Shown here: positions 24,698-32,355 of the stretch, one piece after another
Layout: each line of letters starts with the position of its first letter
Numbering within the stretch: the first letter of the stretch is position 1
NCBI GenBank assembly: GCA_047605605.1
Contig: JASGFG010000034.1
Span: 1-35,664, forward strand
DNA length: 35,664 bases
DNA from: JAATGA01 sp047605605
GTDB lineage: Bacteria > Pseudomonadota > Alphaproteobacteria > Rhodobacterales > Rhodobacteraceae
Direction: 5' to 3'
Position numbers and translations under genes: made by a program
Notes under the pieces: generated by a model
What the model saw: the letters and a program-made list of their open reading frames with translations, nothing else
Database searches by the model: none
What the model was told of the DNA's origin: nothing

Positions 24698-26503
24698 ATG
24701 AAGAAGGGTATGCTGGGTCTGGTCGCAGGCCTGTTGCTGTCGGCGGCCGCACCTGCGCTGGCCAATGACAGCGTAAAGGCTGTCACCGCCGACGCCAAGC
24801 AGTGGGGGATGCAGCTGGGGAACTATGCCGGCACCCGCTATTCCGAGCTGAAGCAGATCAACAAGGAAAACGTCGGGAAGCTTCAGGTCGCCTGGACCTT
24901 CTCGACCGGGGTTCTGCGGGGGCATGAAGGGTCGCCCCTGGTGATTGGCGACATCATGTATGTCCATTCGCCCTTTCCGAACATCGTCTATGCCCTGGAC
25001 CTGAAGAACGACGGCAAGATCCTGTGGCGCTATCACCCGCAGCAGAACCCCGATGTGATCGGCGTGATGTGCTGCGACACGGTGAACCGCGGCCTTGCCT
25101 ATGCCGACGACACGATCTTCCTCAGCCAGGCGGATACGACGCTGGTGGCACTGGATGCCAAGACCGGCGCGGTGAAGTGGAGCGTTGCGAACGGCGACCC
25201 GGCCAAGGGTGAAACCTCGACCGCGACGCCTCTGGTCGTGAAGGACAAGGTGACGGTCGGGATCTCTGGCGGCGAATATGGCGTGCGGGGCCACCTCAGC
25301 GCCTACAATATCAAGGACGGCAGCCTGGCCTGGCGGGCCTATTCCACCGGACCGGACGCCGAGATGCTGGTCGACCCCGAAAAGACCATGGTTCTGGGCA
25401 AGCCGATCGGCAAGGACAGCTCGCTCAATTCCTGGGAGGGCGACCAGTGGCAGATCGGCGGCGGCACCACCTGGGGCTGGACCACCTATGACCCCGAACT
25501 GAACCTGATCTACTACGGCACCGGCAACCCCTCGACCTGGAACCCCAGCCAGCGGCCGGGCGACAACAAATGGTCGATGACCATCATGGCGCGCGATCCC
25601 GACACGGGCATGGCGAAATGGTTCTACCAGAAGACGCCCCATGACGAATGGGACTTCGACGGCGTGAACGAGAACCTGCTGGTCGACAAGGAAATCGACG
25701 GCAAGGCGCGCAAGCTGCTGGTGAACTTTGACCGCAACGGCTTCTCCTACACGCTGGACCGGGAAACGGGCGAGCTGCTGGTGGCCGAGAAATACGACCC
25801 CGCCGTGAACTGGGCCACCAAGGTCGACATGGACAAGGCCTCGCCCACCTATGGGCGCCCGCTGGTCGTGTCGGAATATTCGACCGCGCAGAATGGCGAG
25901 GACACGAACACCACCGGCATCTGCCCGGCCGCGCTTGGCACCAAGGACCAGCAACCTTCGACCTATTCGCCGAAGACGGGCCTGTTCTATGTGCCGACCA
26001 ACCACGTCTGTATGGACTATGAACCCTTCCGCGTCAGCTATTCGGCAGGCCAGCCCTATGTCGGCGCGACCCTGTCGATGTTCCCCGCGCCGGACAGCCA
26101 TGGCGGCATGGGCAACTTCATCGCCTGGGATGCGGTGAAGGGGAAAATCGTCTGGTCGCTGCCGGAACAGTTCTCGGTCTGGTCGGGGGCGATGGCGACG
26201 GCGGGCGACATCGTGTTCTACGGCACGCTGGAAGGCTATCTGAAGGCGGTCGATGCCGAGACGGGCAAGGAGCTTTACAAGTTCAAGACCCCCTCGGGCA
26301 TCATCGGCAACGTCTTCACCTATGAGGAAGGCGGCAAGCAGTATGTCGGCGTCCTGTCGGGGGTCGGCGGCTGGGCGGGCATCGGCCTGGCGGCGGGCCT
26401 GACCAATGCCAATGATGGCCTGGGGGCGGTCGGCGGCTATGCGGCGCTGTCGGACTATACCGCGCTTGGCGGTCAGCTGACGGTATTCAAGCTGCCGGAC
26501 TGA
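24698..26503 (+). CDS. xoxF: Lanthanide-dependent methanol dehydrogenase, XoxF type
   Basis: A periplasmic PQQ enzyme that oxidises methanol, passing electrons to a c-type cytochrome. The 601-residue product has a Sec signal (to about ALA at 20-22). It has the vicinal disulfide Cys125-Cys126 (MCCDTVNRG) that lies over PQQ, and beta-propeller tryptophan-docking repeats such as LDAKTGAVKWS. The active site reads EWDFDGVNEN: Asp319 is the catalytic base and Asp321, two residues on, is the extra ligand that marks lanthanide (XoxF) enzymes and is Ala in calcium (MxaF) enzymes. ATG at 24698 is chosen over 24692, since GGGAGG (24686-24691) lies six bases before the first and touches the second. No mxaF or mxaI is present in the window. 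Confidence 0.97.
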   Translation: MKKGMLGLVAGLLLSAAAPALANDSVKAVTADAKQWGMQLGNYAGTRYSELKQINKENVGKLQVAWTFSTGVLRGHEGSPLVIGDIMYVHSPFPNIVYALDLKNDGKILWRYHPQQNPDVIGVMCCDTVNRGLAYADDTIFLSQADTTLVALDAKTGAVKWSVANGDPAKGETSTATPLVVKDKVTVGISGGEYGVRGHLSAYNIKDGSLAWRAYSTGPDAEMLVDPEKTMVLGKPIGKDSSLNSWEGDQWQIGGGTTWGWTTYDPELNLIYYGTGNPSTWNPSQRPGDNKWSMTIMARDPDTGMAKWFYQKTPHDEWDFDGVNENLLVDKEIDGKARKLLVNFDRNGFSYTLDRETGELLVAEKYDPAVNWATKVDMDKASPTYGRPLVVSEYSTAQNGEDTNTTGICPAALGTKDQQPSTYSPKTGLFYVPTNHVCMDYEPFRVSYSAGQPYVGATLSMFPAPDSHGGMGNFIAWDAVKGKIVWSLPEQFSVWSGAMATAGDIVFYGTLEGYLKAVDAETGKELYKFKTPSGIIGNVFTYEEGGKQYVGVLSGVGGWAGIGLAAGLTNANDGLGAVGGYAALSDYTALGGQLTVFKLPD

Positions 26504-26520
26504 CGGGTCTGCGATGACAG

Positions 26521-26550
26521 GGAACGCCGCTCTTCGGGGCGGCGTTTTCC
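26521..26550 (+). terminator. Intrinsic terminator after xoxF
   Basis: AACGCCGC (26523-26530) and GCGGCGTT (26539-26546) form an 8-base-pair stem with loop TCTTCGGG; GGAA/TTCC can extend it and TTTTCC follows. It lies 20 bases after the stop, so xoxG and xoxJ depend on partial read-through or a separate promoter. Confidence 0.75.
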
Positions 26551-26577
26551 ATTGCGGGGCAGGGCGTTACACCTGAC

Positions 26578-26588
26578 CAGACTAAAGT
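26578..26588 (-). promoter_or_regulatory. Candidate regulator site upstream of xoxG
   Basis: CAGACTAAAGT here is the near reverse complement of the xoxF upstream motif. It lies 63 bases before the xoxG ATG, overlapping TTGCAT at 26588, which could be a -35. The low A/T content of the genome makes a chance 10 of 11 match somewhat less likely. Confidence 0.35.
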
Positions 26589-26651
26589 TGCATTTGCCGC
26601 GCCGCCGCGCCGGTCTAGGCTTTCCGCAATACTCTTTGGGAGGAGAGACCC

Positions 26652-27167
26652 ATGAAAGCAGCCGCGCCGATTCTGGCGTTCGCCACATTTCTCGCCGGAG
26701 CGGCCTTCGCCCAAGAGGCGGCCAAGCCCGATGTCGTCGCCGACCACAACGATGGCGTGCGCTGGTTCACCGCCGAGGATGTGCCCACCTACAAGATCGG
26801 GGAAGACGGCACCGTGGACTGGCCGACCTTTTCCGGCTTCCGCCGCTATCACGCGGAATGCCACGTCTGCCACGGGCCGGATGGCGAGGGGTCGACCTAC
26901 GCGCCGGCGCTGAAGGATTCGGCGCTGCGGATGGATTACTACGATTTCGTCGGGACCGTCGCCAGCGGCCGGCAAAAGGTGGGGGCCGCCGAAAGCCAGG
27001 TGATGCCGGCCTTTGGCACCAACCCGAACGTGATGTGCTATCTGGACGACATCTATACCTATCTGCGGGCGCGCGGCGAGGATGCGATACCGCGTGGTCG
27101 TCCGGCGAAAAAGGAAAACAAGTCCCAGGCCTATGCCGATGCGGAAAAGGCCTGCATGGATGGCTAG
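26652..27167 (+). CDS. xoxG: Cytochrome c of the XoxF system (cytochrome cL-like electron acceptor)
   Basis: The 171-residue product has a Sec signal (to AFA near residue 18-20), one heme motif CHVCH (70-74) and a Met ligand in SQVMPAFG (Met118). A long N-terminal extension before the heme (GVRWFTAEDVPTYKIGEDG) is like MxaG/XoxG cytochromes cL and unlike small c2 types. It should accept electrons from XoxF in the periplasm. GGAGGAGA lies just upstream of the ATG. Its stop overlaps the xoxJ start by eight bases, so both proteins are made together. Confidence 0.92.
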   Translation: MKAAAPILAFATFLAGAAFAQEAAKPDVVADHNDGVRWFTAEDVPTYKIGEDGTVDWPTFSGFRRYHAECHVCHGPDGEGSTYAPALKDSALRMDYYDFVGTVASGRQKVGAAESQVMPAFGTNPNVMCYLDDIYTYLRARGEDAIPRGRPAKKENKSQAYADAEKACMDG

Positions 27168-27987
27168 GACCGGGCTTGCCGCGGCGGTGCTGATCGCACT
27201 CGCCGCGCCGGCGGCGGCGCAGGTGGCCGATCTGGTGGACAGGTCGGCCTTCCGCGTCTGTGCCGACCCGGCCAACCTGCCGCTGTCCTCGCAGGATGGC
27301 ACGGGGTTCGAGAACCGCATCGCCGAACTTTTCGCGGCAAAGCTGGGCGTGCCGGTCCAGTATACCTGGTTCCCGCAGGTCATGGGCTTTGTCCGCAAGA
27401 CGCTGAGCGCGGGCAAATGCGACGTGGTGATCGGTTTTGCCCAGGGGGACGAGCTGGTTCTGAACACCAACCACTATTACACCTCGACCCATGTGCTGGT
27501 GGTGCGGGCCGACAGCGATCTGGCCGGGGTCGACACCTTGTCGGACCCGCGGCTTCAGGGGCACCGGCTGGGCGTGGTGGCGGGCTCGCCGCCGGCCACC
27601 CATGTCGCACGGCTGGGGTTGATGAAGCTGGCCAAGCCCTATGACCTGATGACCGACCGCCGGGTCGAGGATCCTGCGGGCGACATGCTGCGCGACGTGG
27701 AAGGCGGCGTGACGGACGGGGCGCTGATGTGGGGGCCGATCGCCGGGCCGCTGGCCAAGAACCACCCCGAGCTGAAGGTCATCCCGCTGCTGAAGGAAAC
27801 CGCGCCGCCGCGGCTGTTCTTCCGCATCACCATGGGCGTGCGGGCGGGCGAGGACAACTGGAAGCGCGAGCTGAACAGCCAGATCCGCCGCAACCAGGCC
27901 GAGATTGACGCCATCCTGCGCGACGCCGGGGTGCCGCTGGTCAATGATTACGGAACGGCATTGAAACCCGAGGCCGCACCCCCCTGA
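27160..27987 (+). CDS. xoxJ: XoxJ, periplasmic binding-protein-like partner of XoxF
   Basis: The 275-residue product has a Sec signal (MARTGLAAAVLIALAAPAAA) and a type 2 periplasmic-binding fold starting FRVCADPANLPLSSQDGTGFE, the MxaJ/XoxJ signature. GKCDVVIGFAQGDELVLNTNHYY and LGVVAGSPPATH are conserved lobe regions. XoxJ/MxaJ is thought to help activate or fold the apo-dehydrogenase; its ligand is uncertain. ATG at 27160 is chosen, since longer starts would place 26 basic residues before the signal. It overlaps xoxG by eight bases. The gene is followed by the palindromic repeat E. Confidence 0.93.
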   Translation: MARTGLAAAVLIALAAPAAAQVADLVDRSAFRVCADPANLPLSSQDGTGFENRIAELFAAKLGVPVQYTWFPQVMGFVRKTLSAGKCDVVIGFAQGDELVLNTNHYYTSTHVLVVRADSDLAGVDTLSDPRLQGHRLGVVAGSPPATHVARLGLMKLAKPYDLMTDRRVEDPAGDMLRDVEGGVTDGALMWGPIAGPLAKNHPELKVIPLLKETAPPRLFFRITMGVRAGEDNWKRELNSQIRRNQAEIDAILRDAGVPLVNDYGTALKPEAAPP

Positions 27988-28008
27988 CCGGCCGCCCGGC
28001 GGCGCTTT

Positions 28009-28116
28009 GCCCCCCCGGACCCCTCAGGGTATTTTTGCCAAGATGAACGTGGGAAGAGGCTTGTCTTCATCTTGGCAAAAATACCCCACGGGGGTCCGGG
28101 GGTGTGAAACCCCCGG
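28009..28116. repeat. Intergenic repeat E: long perfect-cored palindrome between convergent genes
   Basis: GTATTTTTGCCAAGATGAA (28029-28047) and its exact reverse complement (28066-28084) are separated by 18 bases. Outside them CCCCCGGACCCC pairs with GGGGTCCGGGGG, with a few mismatches. The right arm adds the hairpin CCGGGGG-TGTGAAA-CCCCCGG (28096-28116), identical in core to copies A and D. It could act as a bidirectional terminator between xoxJ and the minus-strand propeller gene, although it has only a short T-run. Confidence 0.8.
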
Positions 28117-28126
28117 TGTCCCGCGC

Positions 28127-29047
28127 TTACTGCACGGCGATGAAGTTGCCGAAGGCGCGCGGGCCTTCGGGCATGTCCAGCGTCTCGATCACCCTCAGGC
28201 CGGCCGGGTCGATCACCTGCACCGTGTCGGAAAACCAGTTCGCGACGAACAGCCGTCCGTCCGGGGCGGTGGCGATGCCTTCGGGGTATTCGTCGGTTTC
28301 GATCTGGCCGATCACATGCAGCGTGGCGGCGTCAAAGACGGTCAGGCTGGCGGCATACTGGTTGGTGACAAAGCCGCGCCCGGCGGAAAAGGCGGTGGCA
28401 TAGGGTCGTTCCCCTGTCGGGATCGTCGCGACGGTCGCGCCCGTCGCCAGGTCGATCACGCTGACCTGATCGGACAGCACATCGGTCACGAAGGCCCGGC
28501 CTTCGTGCAGCGTGACGCCAAAGGGATGGTGCCCGACCGCAATCGCCGTCACCTTGTCGCCCCGGATGATCGAGATGCTGTCGGCATCGCGGTCGGCAGT
28601 GACAAGGACACCCTCGCCCGAGGCGACGCCGGACGGGGTTGCGCCGACCTGCCAGCGGTGAAGCTCGGCCCCCGTGGCCGGGTCGACCTCGCGCAATATG
28701 CCGGTCCAGTCTGTGACCAGCGCCGCGCCCGTCGCCTCGCGCACCGCCACGCCGAAGGGCGCGCCCGCCAGCGGCCAGTCGGCCAGCAGGCGCCCGGTCA
28801 GGTCGAACACATGCAGCCGTTTCGTTTCCACCGCCACGGCAAGGATGCGGCCCCGGGCGCCATCGGCCGCGACGGCGGCGGGTTTGCCGGGCAGCGGCAC
28901 CGTTGCCAGAACCGCCAGAGTGCCGGTGTCCACCAGCGTCAGCGCCCCGGCGTTCTGCGAGGTGATGGCCGCCACCTCGGCATAGGCCGGACAGCAAAGG
29001 GCCGCCCCGGTCAGGGCGGCCCGGAACGCCGGTTGAAGTCCGGTCAT
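28127..29047 (-). CDS. YVTN-type beta-propeller protein, exported
   Basis: The 306-residue product has a signal region (to about AYAEVAA, with CC at residues 18-19, possibly a lipoprotein-like or simple Sec signal). Repeats follow with VDTGTLAVLATVPLPGKP, IDLATGATVATIPTGERPYAT and IDPAGLRVIETLDMPEGP. Each is a four-stranded blade of about 40-45 residues, giving about seven blades. It belongs to the YncE-like family of periplasmic propellers found next to PQQ dehydrogenases. It is translationally coupled (4-base overlap) to the SRPBCC gene upstream and is transcribed away from the Ped-like operon. Function unknown, perhaps cofactor or partner binding. Confidence 0.88.
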   Translation of the reverse strand: MTGLQPAFRAALTGAALCCPAYAEVAAITSQNAGALTLVDTGTLAVLATVPLPGKPAAVAADGARGRILAVAVETKRLHVFDLTGRLLADWPLAGAPFGVAVREATGAALVTDWTGILREVDPATGAELHRWQVGATPSGVASGEGVLVTADRDADSISIIRGDKVTAIAVGHHPFGVTLHEGRAFVTDVLSDQVSVIDLATGATVATIPTGERPYATAFSAGRGFVTNQYAASLTVFDAATLHVIGQIETDEYPEGIATAPDGRLFVANWFSDTVQVIDPAGLRVIETLDMPEGPRAFGNFIAVQ

Positions 29048-29571
29048 TCCGCCTTGCCGAATCGCGCCACCAGCGCGTCGATCCCGGCTTGATGCACCGC
29101 CTCGACCGAGGCGGTGGAGGCCTCGTCGTTCAGATCGGCGGGCGGGTCGTTGTTCGGATAGCCGCGATAGAAGGCGCCCTTCCAGTCGACCACCGCCTTG
29201 CCGCCCTCGTCCTTTATCGTGATGTGCGAGGCATAGTTGGTGGCCTTGACCGCCTCCAGATTGTCTTCGGTGAACCGGGTCGAAATCGCGAATTTCGCGG
29301 GGTCCAGCTTCAGCAGCTCCTCATGGATGACCGTGCCGTTTTCCATGGTGCGCACCCGCGTTGCGCCCTTTTCGCTGCCCGTCGCCTCCACCGACTTGAC
29401 GCCGGGATACCAGCTCATGTCGGTGAAGCTGCCGATCACGGCCCAGACCTCGGCCGGGGTGGCGTTCAGCTTGACCGTCTGGTCGGTCTTCAGCCGCGAG
29501 GGGCCGTGCGCCTGTGCCGCGCCCGTGACCAGCGCAAGGCAGCCGATCAGGGCGATGATGAATTTCCGCAT
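29044..29571 (-). CDS. SRPBCC-family periplasmic protein, MxaD-like
   Basis: The 175-residue product has a Sec signal (MRKFIIALIGCLALVTGAAQ) and a START/SRPBCC fold: TVKLNATPAEVWAVIGSF, MSWYPGVKSVEATGSEKGATR, and a C-terminal helix SVEAVHQAGIDALVARFG. MxaD, of the same fold and size, is a periplasmic protein of methanol-oxidation clusters proposed to help interaction between methanol dehydrogenase and cytochrome cL. Here it stands in a xox rather than a mxa cluster. ATG at 29571 is chosen because GGAGGAGGA stands just upstream on the minus strand; a longer start at 29604 has none. It is first of a two-gene operon and divergent from the Ped-like block. Confidence 0.85.
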   Translation of the reverse strand: MRKFIIALIGCLALVTGAAQAHGPSRLKTDQTVKLNATPAEVWAVIGSFTDMSWYPGVKSVEATGSEKGATRVRTMENGTVIHEELLKLDPAKFAISTRFTEDNLEAVKATNYASHITIKDEGGKAVVDWKGAFYRGYPNNDPPADLNDEASTASVEAVHQAGIDALVARFGKAE

Positions 29572-29638
29572 CTTTCCTCCTCCTCCGCCCGCGGGGCGGA
29601 TCATGGGGGGACGATGCGGCGGGGCCGGGGCCGGGGCA

Positions 29639-29715
29639 ATCAGCCAAAAGTATTATCACCTTTGTAATCATGTGTTTATGAAAATCTTATCATTGAAAAA
29701 CGCTTTGATCCGCTG
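29639..29715. promoter_or_regulatory. A/T-rich divergent promoter region
   Basis: This 77-base stretch between the SRPBCC gene and the ABC binding-protein gene is strikingly A/T-rich for the window. On the minus strand GATAAT (29658-29653) is a good -10 candidate. On the plus strand TTGTAA (29662-29667) with TCTTAT 17 bases later is a weak pair. Regulators probably bind here; no clear palindrome was found. Confidence 0.45.
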
Positions 29716-29752
29716 CCGACCCCGTGCCCAATAACCTACGAGGGAGAAAGCA

Positions 29753-30928
29753 ATGCCACATCTGCGCCGCGCCGCCGTCTTGCTTGTCGCGATGAGCCTG
29801 CCCGCCCTTGCGGACGGGGTGGAATACCGGGCCGCCGTCCTGCGGGTGGACAGGCCGGGCCCCTTGCCGATCTCGCGCCTGGACCTGCCGCCCGAGGATC
29901 TGGGCTTTGCCGGGGCGGCGCTTGGCACCGCCGACAATGCGACGACCGGCAGCTTCATGAAGCAGACCTTCACCACCGAAACCGTCCTTGCCACGCCCGA
30001 AACCGCCGAGGCCGAGATGAAGCGGCTGGTCGACGGGGGGGTGAGCTATATCGTCACGCTGGCCGATGCCGCGACCACGGTGAAACTGGCCGATGTCGCG
30101 GGCGACAAGGCGCTGGTGTTCAATGCCGCCGCAACCGACGACAGCCTGCGGGGCAAGGATTGCCGGGCGAACCTGCTGCATATCGCGCCGTCCGATGCGA
30201 TGCTGGCCGATGCGCTGGCCCAATATCTGGCGTGGAAGCGATGGGACGAATGGGTGCTGATTTCCGGCAGCCACCCCGAGGATCAGGCGCTGGCCGCCGC
30301 CTATCGCCGCGCGGCCGAGAAATTCGGCATGAAGATCGTGGCCGAAAAGACCTATGAGGATACGGGCGGCGCCCGGCGCACCGACAGCGGGTCGGTCCAG
30401 GTGCAGAAACAGATGCCGGTCTTTACCCAGGGCTTCCCCGCCCATGACGTGGTGGTGGCCGCCGACCGGGCGGGGGTCTTTGCCGACTGGCTGCCCTATC
30501 ACACCTGGGATGCGCGCCCCGTTGCGGGATCGGCGGGGCTGGTGCCCGAAAGCTGGCACCCCGCGCAGGAGGCCTGGGGCGGCACCCAGTTCCAGAGCCG
30601 GTTCGAGAAACAGGCCCATCGTCCCGCCCGCCCCGAGGATTATCAGGTCTGGATGGCGCTGCGGGTGATCGGCGAGGCCGCGACCCGCACCAAGGGCGGC
30701 AACTGGACGGTGATGCACGACTTCATCCTGTCCGACAAATTCGATCTGGCCGCGTTCAAAGGCCAGAAGCTGACCTTCCGCGACTGGGACGGCCAGTTGC
30801 GCCAGCCGGTGCTGCTGGTGGCGGACAATGTCGTCGCCTCGGTCAGTCCGCAGGAGGAATATCTGCATCAGGTCAGCCAGCTTGACACACTGGGCATCGA
30901 CCGCCCCGAGACGGAGTGCAAGAAATGA
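29753..30928 (+). CDS. PQQ-associated ABC system periplasmic binding protein (PedA1-like)
   Basis: The 391-residue product has a short Sec signal (to about SLPALA) and a leucine-binding-protein-like fold: VEYRAAVLRVDRPGPLPISR, a region FVSYIVTLADAATTVKLADV, then FNAAATDDSLRGKDCRANLLHIAP and WDEWVLISGSHPEDQALAAAYRRAAEKFG, the last being the classic second-lobe start. Related proteins are the substrate-binding family tied to PQQ-dependent alcohol dehydrogenases. In Pseudomonas putida the PedA1A2BC ABC system, with such a protein, is required for lanthanide-dependent growth. It is first of an operon of seven genes (29753-34749) with overlapping or close joints. Ligand here is unknown. Confidence 0.88.
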   Translation: MPHLRRAAVLLVAMSLPALADGVEYRAAVLRVDRPGPLPISRLDLPPEDLGFAGAALGTADNATTGSFMKQTFTTETVLATPETAEAEMKRLVDGGVSYIVTLADAATTVKLADVAGDKALVFNAAATDDSLRGKDCRANLLHIAPSDAMLADALAQYLAWKRWDEWVLISGSHPEDQALAAAYRRAAEKFGMKIVAEKTYEDTGGARRTDSGSVQVQKQMPVFTQGFPAHDVVVAADRAGVFADWLPYHTWDARPVAGSAGLVPESWHPAQEAWGGTQFQSRFEKQAHRPARPEDYQVWMALRVIGEAATRTKGGNWTVMHDFILSDKFDLAAFKGQKLTFRDWDGQLRQPVLLVADNVVASVSPQEEYLHQVSQLDTLGIDRPETECKK

Positions 30929-31893
30929 AACGGATGATTGCGGGCCTGATCTGTTCGACCGCGCTGGCGGGGCCGGCCTTGGCGGACAAGATCTTTGTCT
31001 CGAACGAAAAGGGCAACACCATCTCGGTGCTGGATTCCACCAGTCTTGAGGTGATCCACACGATTGAGGGCTTGCAGCGGCCGCGCGGCATCACCGCCTC
31101 GCCCGATGGCAAGCATATCTATGTCTGTTCTTCGGACGACGATCTGGTCCGGGTGTTTGACAGCGCGACTTACGAGGAGCTGCCGTCCCTGCCGTCCGGT
31201 CCCGACCCGGAACTGTTCGTGCTGCACCCCAGCGGCAACCCGCTTTATATCGCCAACGAGGATGACAACATCGTCACCGTGGTCGATGTGAACACCCGCC
31301 AGGTGCTGGCCGAGATTCCCGTGGGGGTGGAGCCCGAGGGAATGGGGATCAGCCCCGACGGCAAGATCGTGGTCAACACGTCCGAAACGACGAACATGGC
31401 CCATCTGATCGACACGACCAGCTACGAAATCGTGGAAAACGTGCTGGTCGACAGCCGCCCGCGCTTTGCCCAATACACCCCCGACGGCAGCCTGCTGCTG
31501 GTCAGCGCGGAAATCGGCGGCACGGTCAGCGTGATCGACCCGGCCAAGCAGGAGGTGATCCACCGCATCACCTTCGAGGTGAACGGCGTCCTGCCCGAGG
31601 CGTTGCAGCCGGTGGGGATCCGCGTCACCGCGGACGGGAAAAAGGCCTATGTCGCCCTGGGGCCCGCGAACCGGGTCGCGGTGATCGACCTCTCGACGTT
31701 CGAGGTCAAGGATTACCTGCTGGTCGGGCAAAGGGTCTGGCAACTGGCCTTTTCACCCGATGGCAAGTTTCTTTACACGACCAACGGCAATTCCAACGAC
31801 ATCTCGGTCATCGACACCGCCACCGATACGGTGACGCAATCGGTGCAGGTGGGCGAACAGCCCTGGGGCGTCGTAGTGGTGAAATCCGAATAG
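30925..31893 (+). CDS. PQQ-catabolism-associated beta-propeller protein (PedA2-like or YVTN family)
   Basis: The 322-residue product has a Sec signal (to about ALA at 17-19). It contains about seven blades of about 42 residues with the YVTN-type consensus: IFVSNEKGNTISVLDSTSLE, GKHIYVCSSDDDLVRVFDS and LYTTNGNSNDISVIDTATD. Such exported propellers accompany the PQQ-associated ABC genes. ATG at 30925 shares bases with the previous stop (ATGA). It is similar in type to the minus-strand propeller at 28127-29047, though the two are clearly not recent duplicates. A role in binding a metal, cofactor or dehydrogenase is a guess. Confidence 0.92.
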   Translation: MKRMIAGLICSTALAGPALADKIFVSNEKGNTISVLDSTSLEVIHTIEGLQRPRGITASPDGKHIYVCSSDDDLVRVFDSATYEELPSLPSGPDPELFVLHPSGNPLYIANEDDNIVTVVDVNTRQVLAEIPVGVEPEGMGISPDGKIVVNTSETTNMAHLIDTTSYEIVENVLVDSRPRFAQYTPDGSLLLVSAEIGGTVSVIDPAKQEVIHRITFEVNGVLPEALQPVGIRVTADGKKAYVALGPANRVAVIDLSTFEVKDYLLVGQRVWQLAFSPDGKFLYTTNGNSNDISVIDTATDTVTQSVQVGEQPWGVVVVKSE

Positions 31894-31905
31894 GGGAGAG
31901 GCAGG

Positions 31906-32340
31906 ATGAAGCACTGGATTCTGGCGGCCGTTCTGGCGCTTGGGACGGGCACGGCGGGGGCGCAGCAGTTCGACTATGGCTTTGCCGGGCTGATGGGCAA
32001 GAAGAACCGCAGCGAACTGGCGCCGCTGACGCTCGGGTCGGGCAAGCCGGTGGCGGAGGCGCCCTATGACCTGAAGTCGGGCGGCTATTACAAAATCAAG
32101 ATTGTGGCCGACGGCTCGGCCGAACTGGCCCTGTCGGGGGGCGATTTCTTCCGGTCGATCTGGATCAACGAGATCGTCATCAACAAGGTCGAGATACGTC
32201 CCATGGGCGTCCATTCCATCGAATTCGACGCCGCGGGCGAGGCCGAGATCAGCTTTATCGCCATCACCCCCGGCAGCTACACGCTGTCGGTTCCCGGCAG
32301 CCACGGCGACAGCCAGAAGGCTGTGTTCAACATCCGATAA
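31906..32340 (+). CDS. Small exported protein of unknown function, 144 residues
   Basis: I do not recognise the family. A Sec signal (MKHWILAAVLALGTGTAGA) is followed by a mature part of about 125 residues that is mostly beta-strand: GGYYKIKIVADGSAELALSG, SIWINEIVINKVEIRPMGVH, GEAEISFIAITPGSYTLSVP. The strand order with a final turn TPGSYTLSVPG recalls a cupredoxin-type sandwich, but no Cys/His/Met copper set is present (no Cys at all), so copper binding is unlikely. It lies between the propeller and the acidic protein in the Ped-like operon, with GGGGAGAGG just before its ATG. Confidence 0.87.
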   Translation: MKHWILAAVLALGTGTAGAQQFDYGFAGLMGKKNRSELAPLTLGSGKPVAEAPYDLKSGGYYKIKIVADGSAELALSGGDFFRSIWINEIVINKVEIRPMGVHSIEFDAAGEAEISFIAITPGSYTLSVPGSHGDSQKAVFNIR

Positions 32341-32355
32341 CCGAAGGGAGATCCC

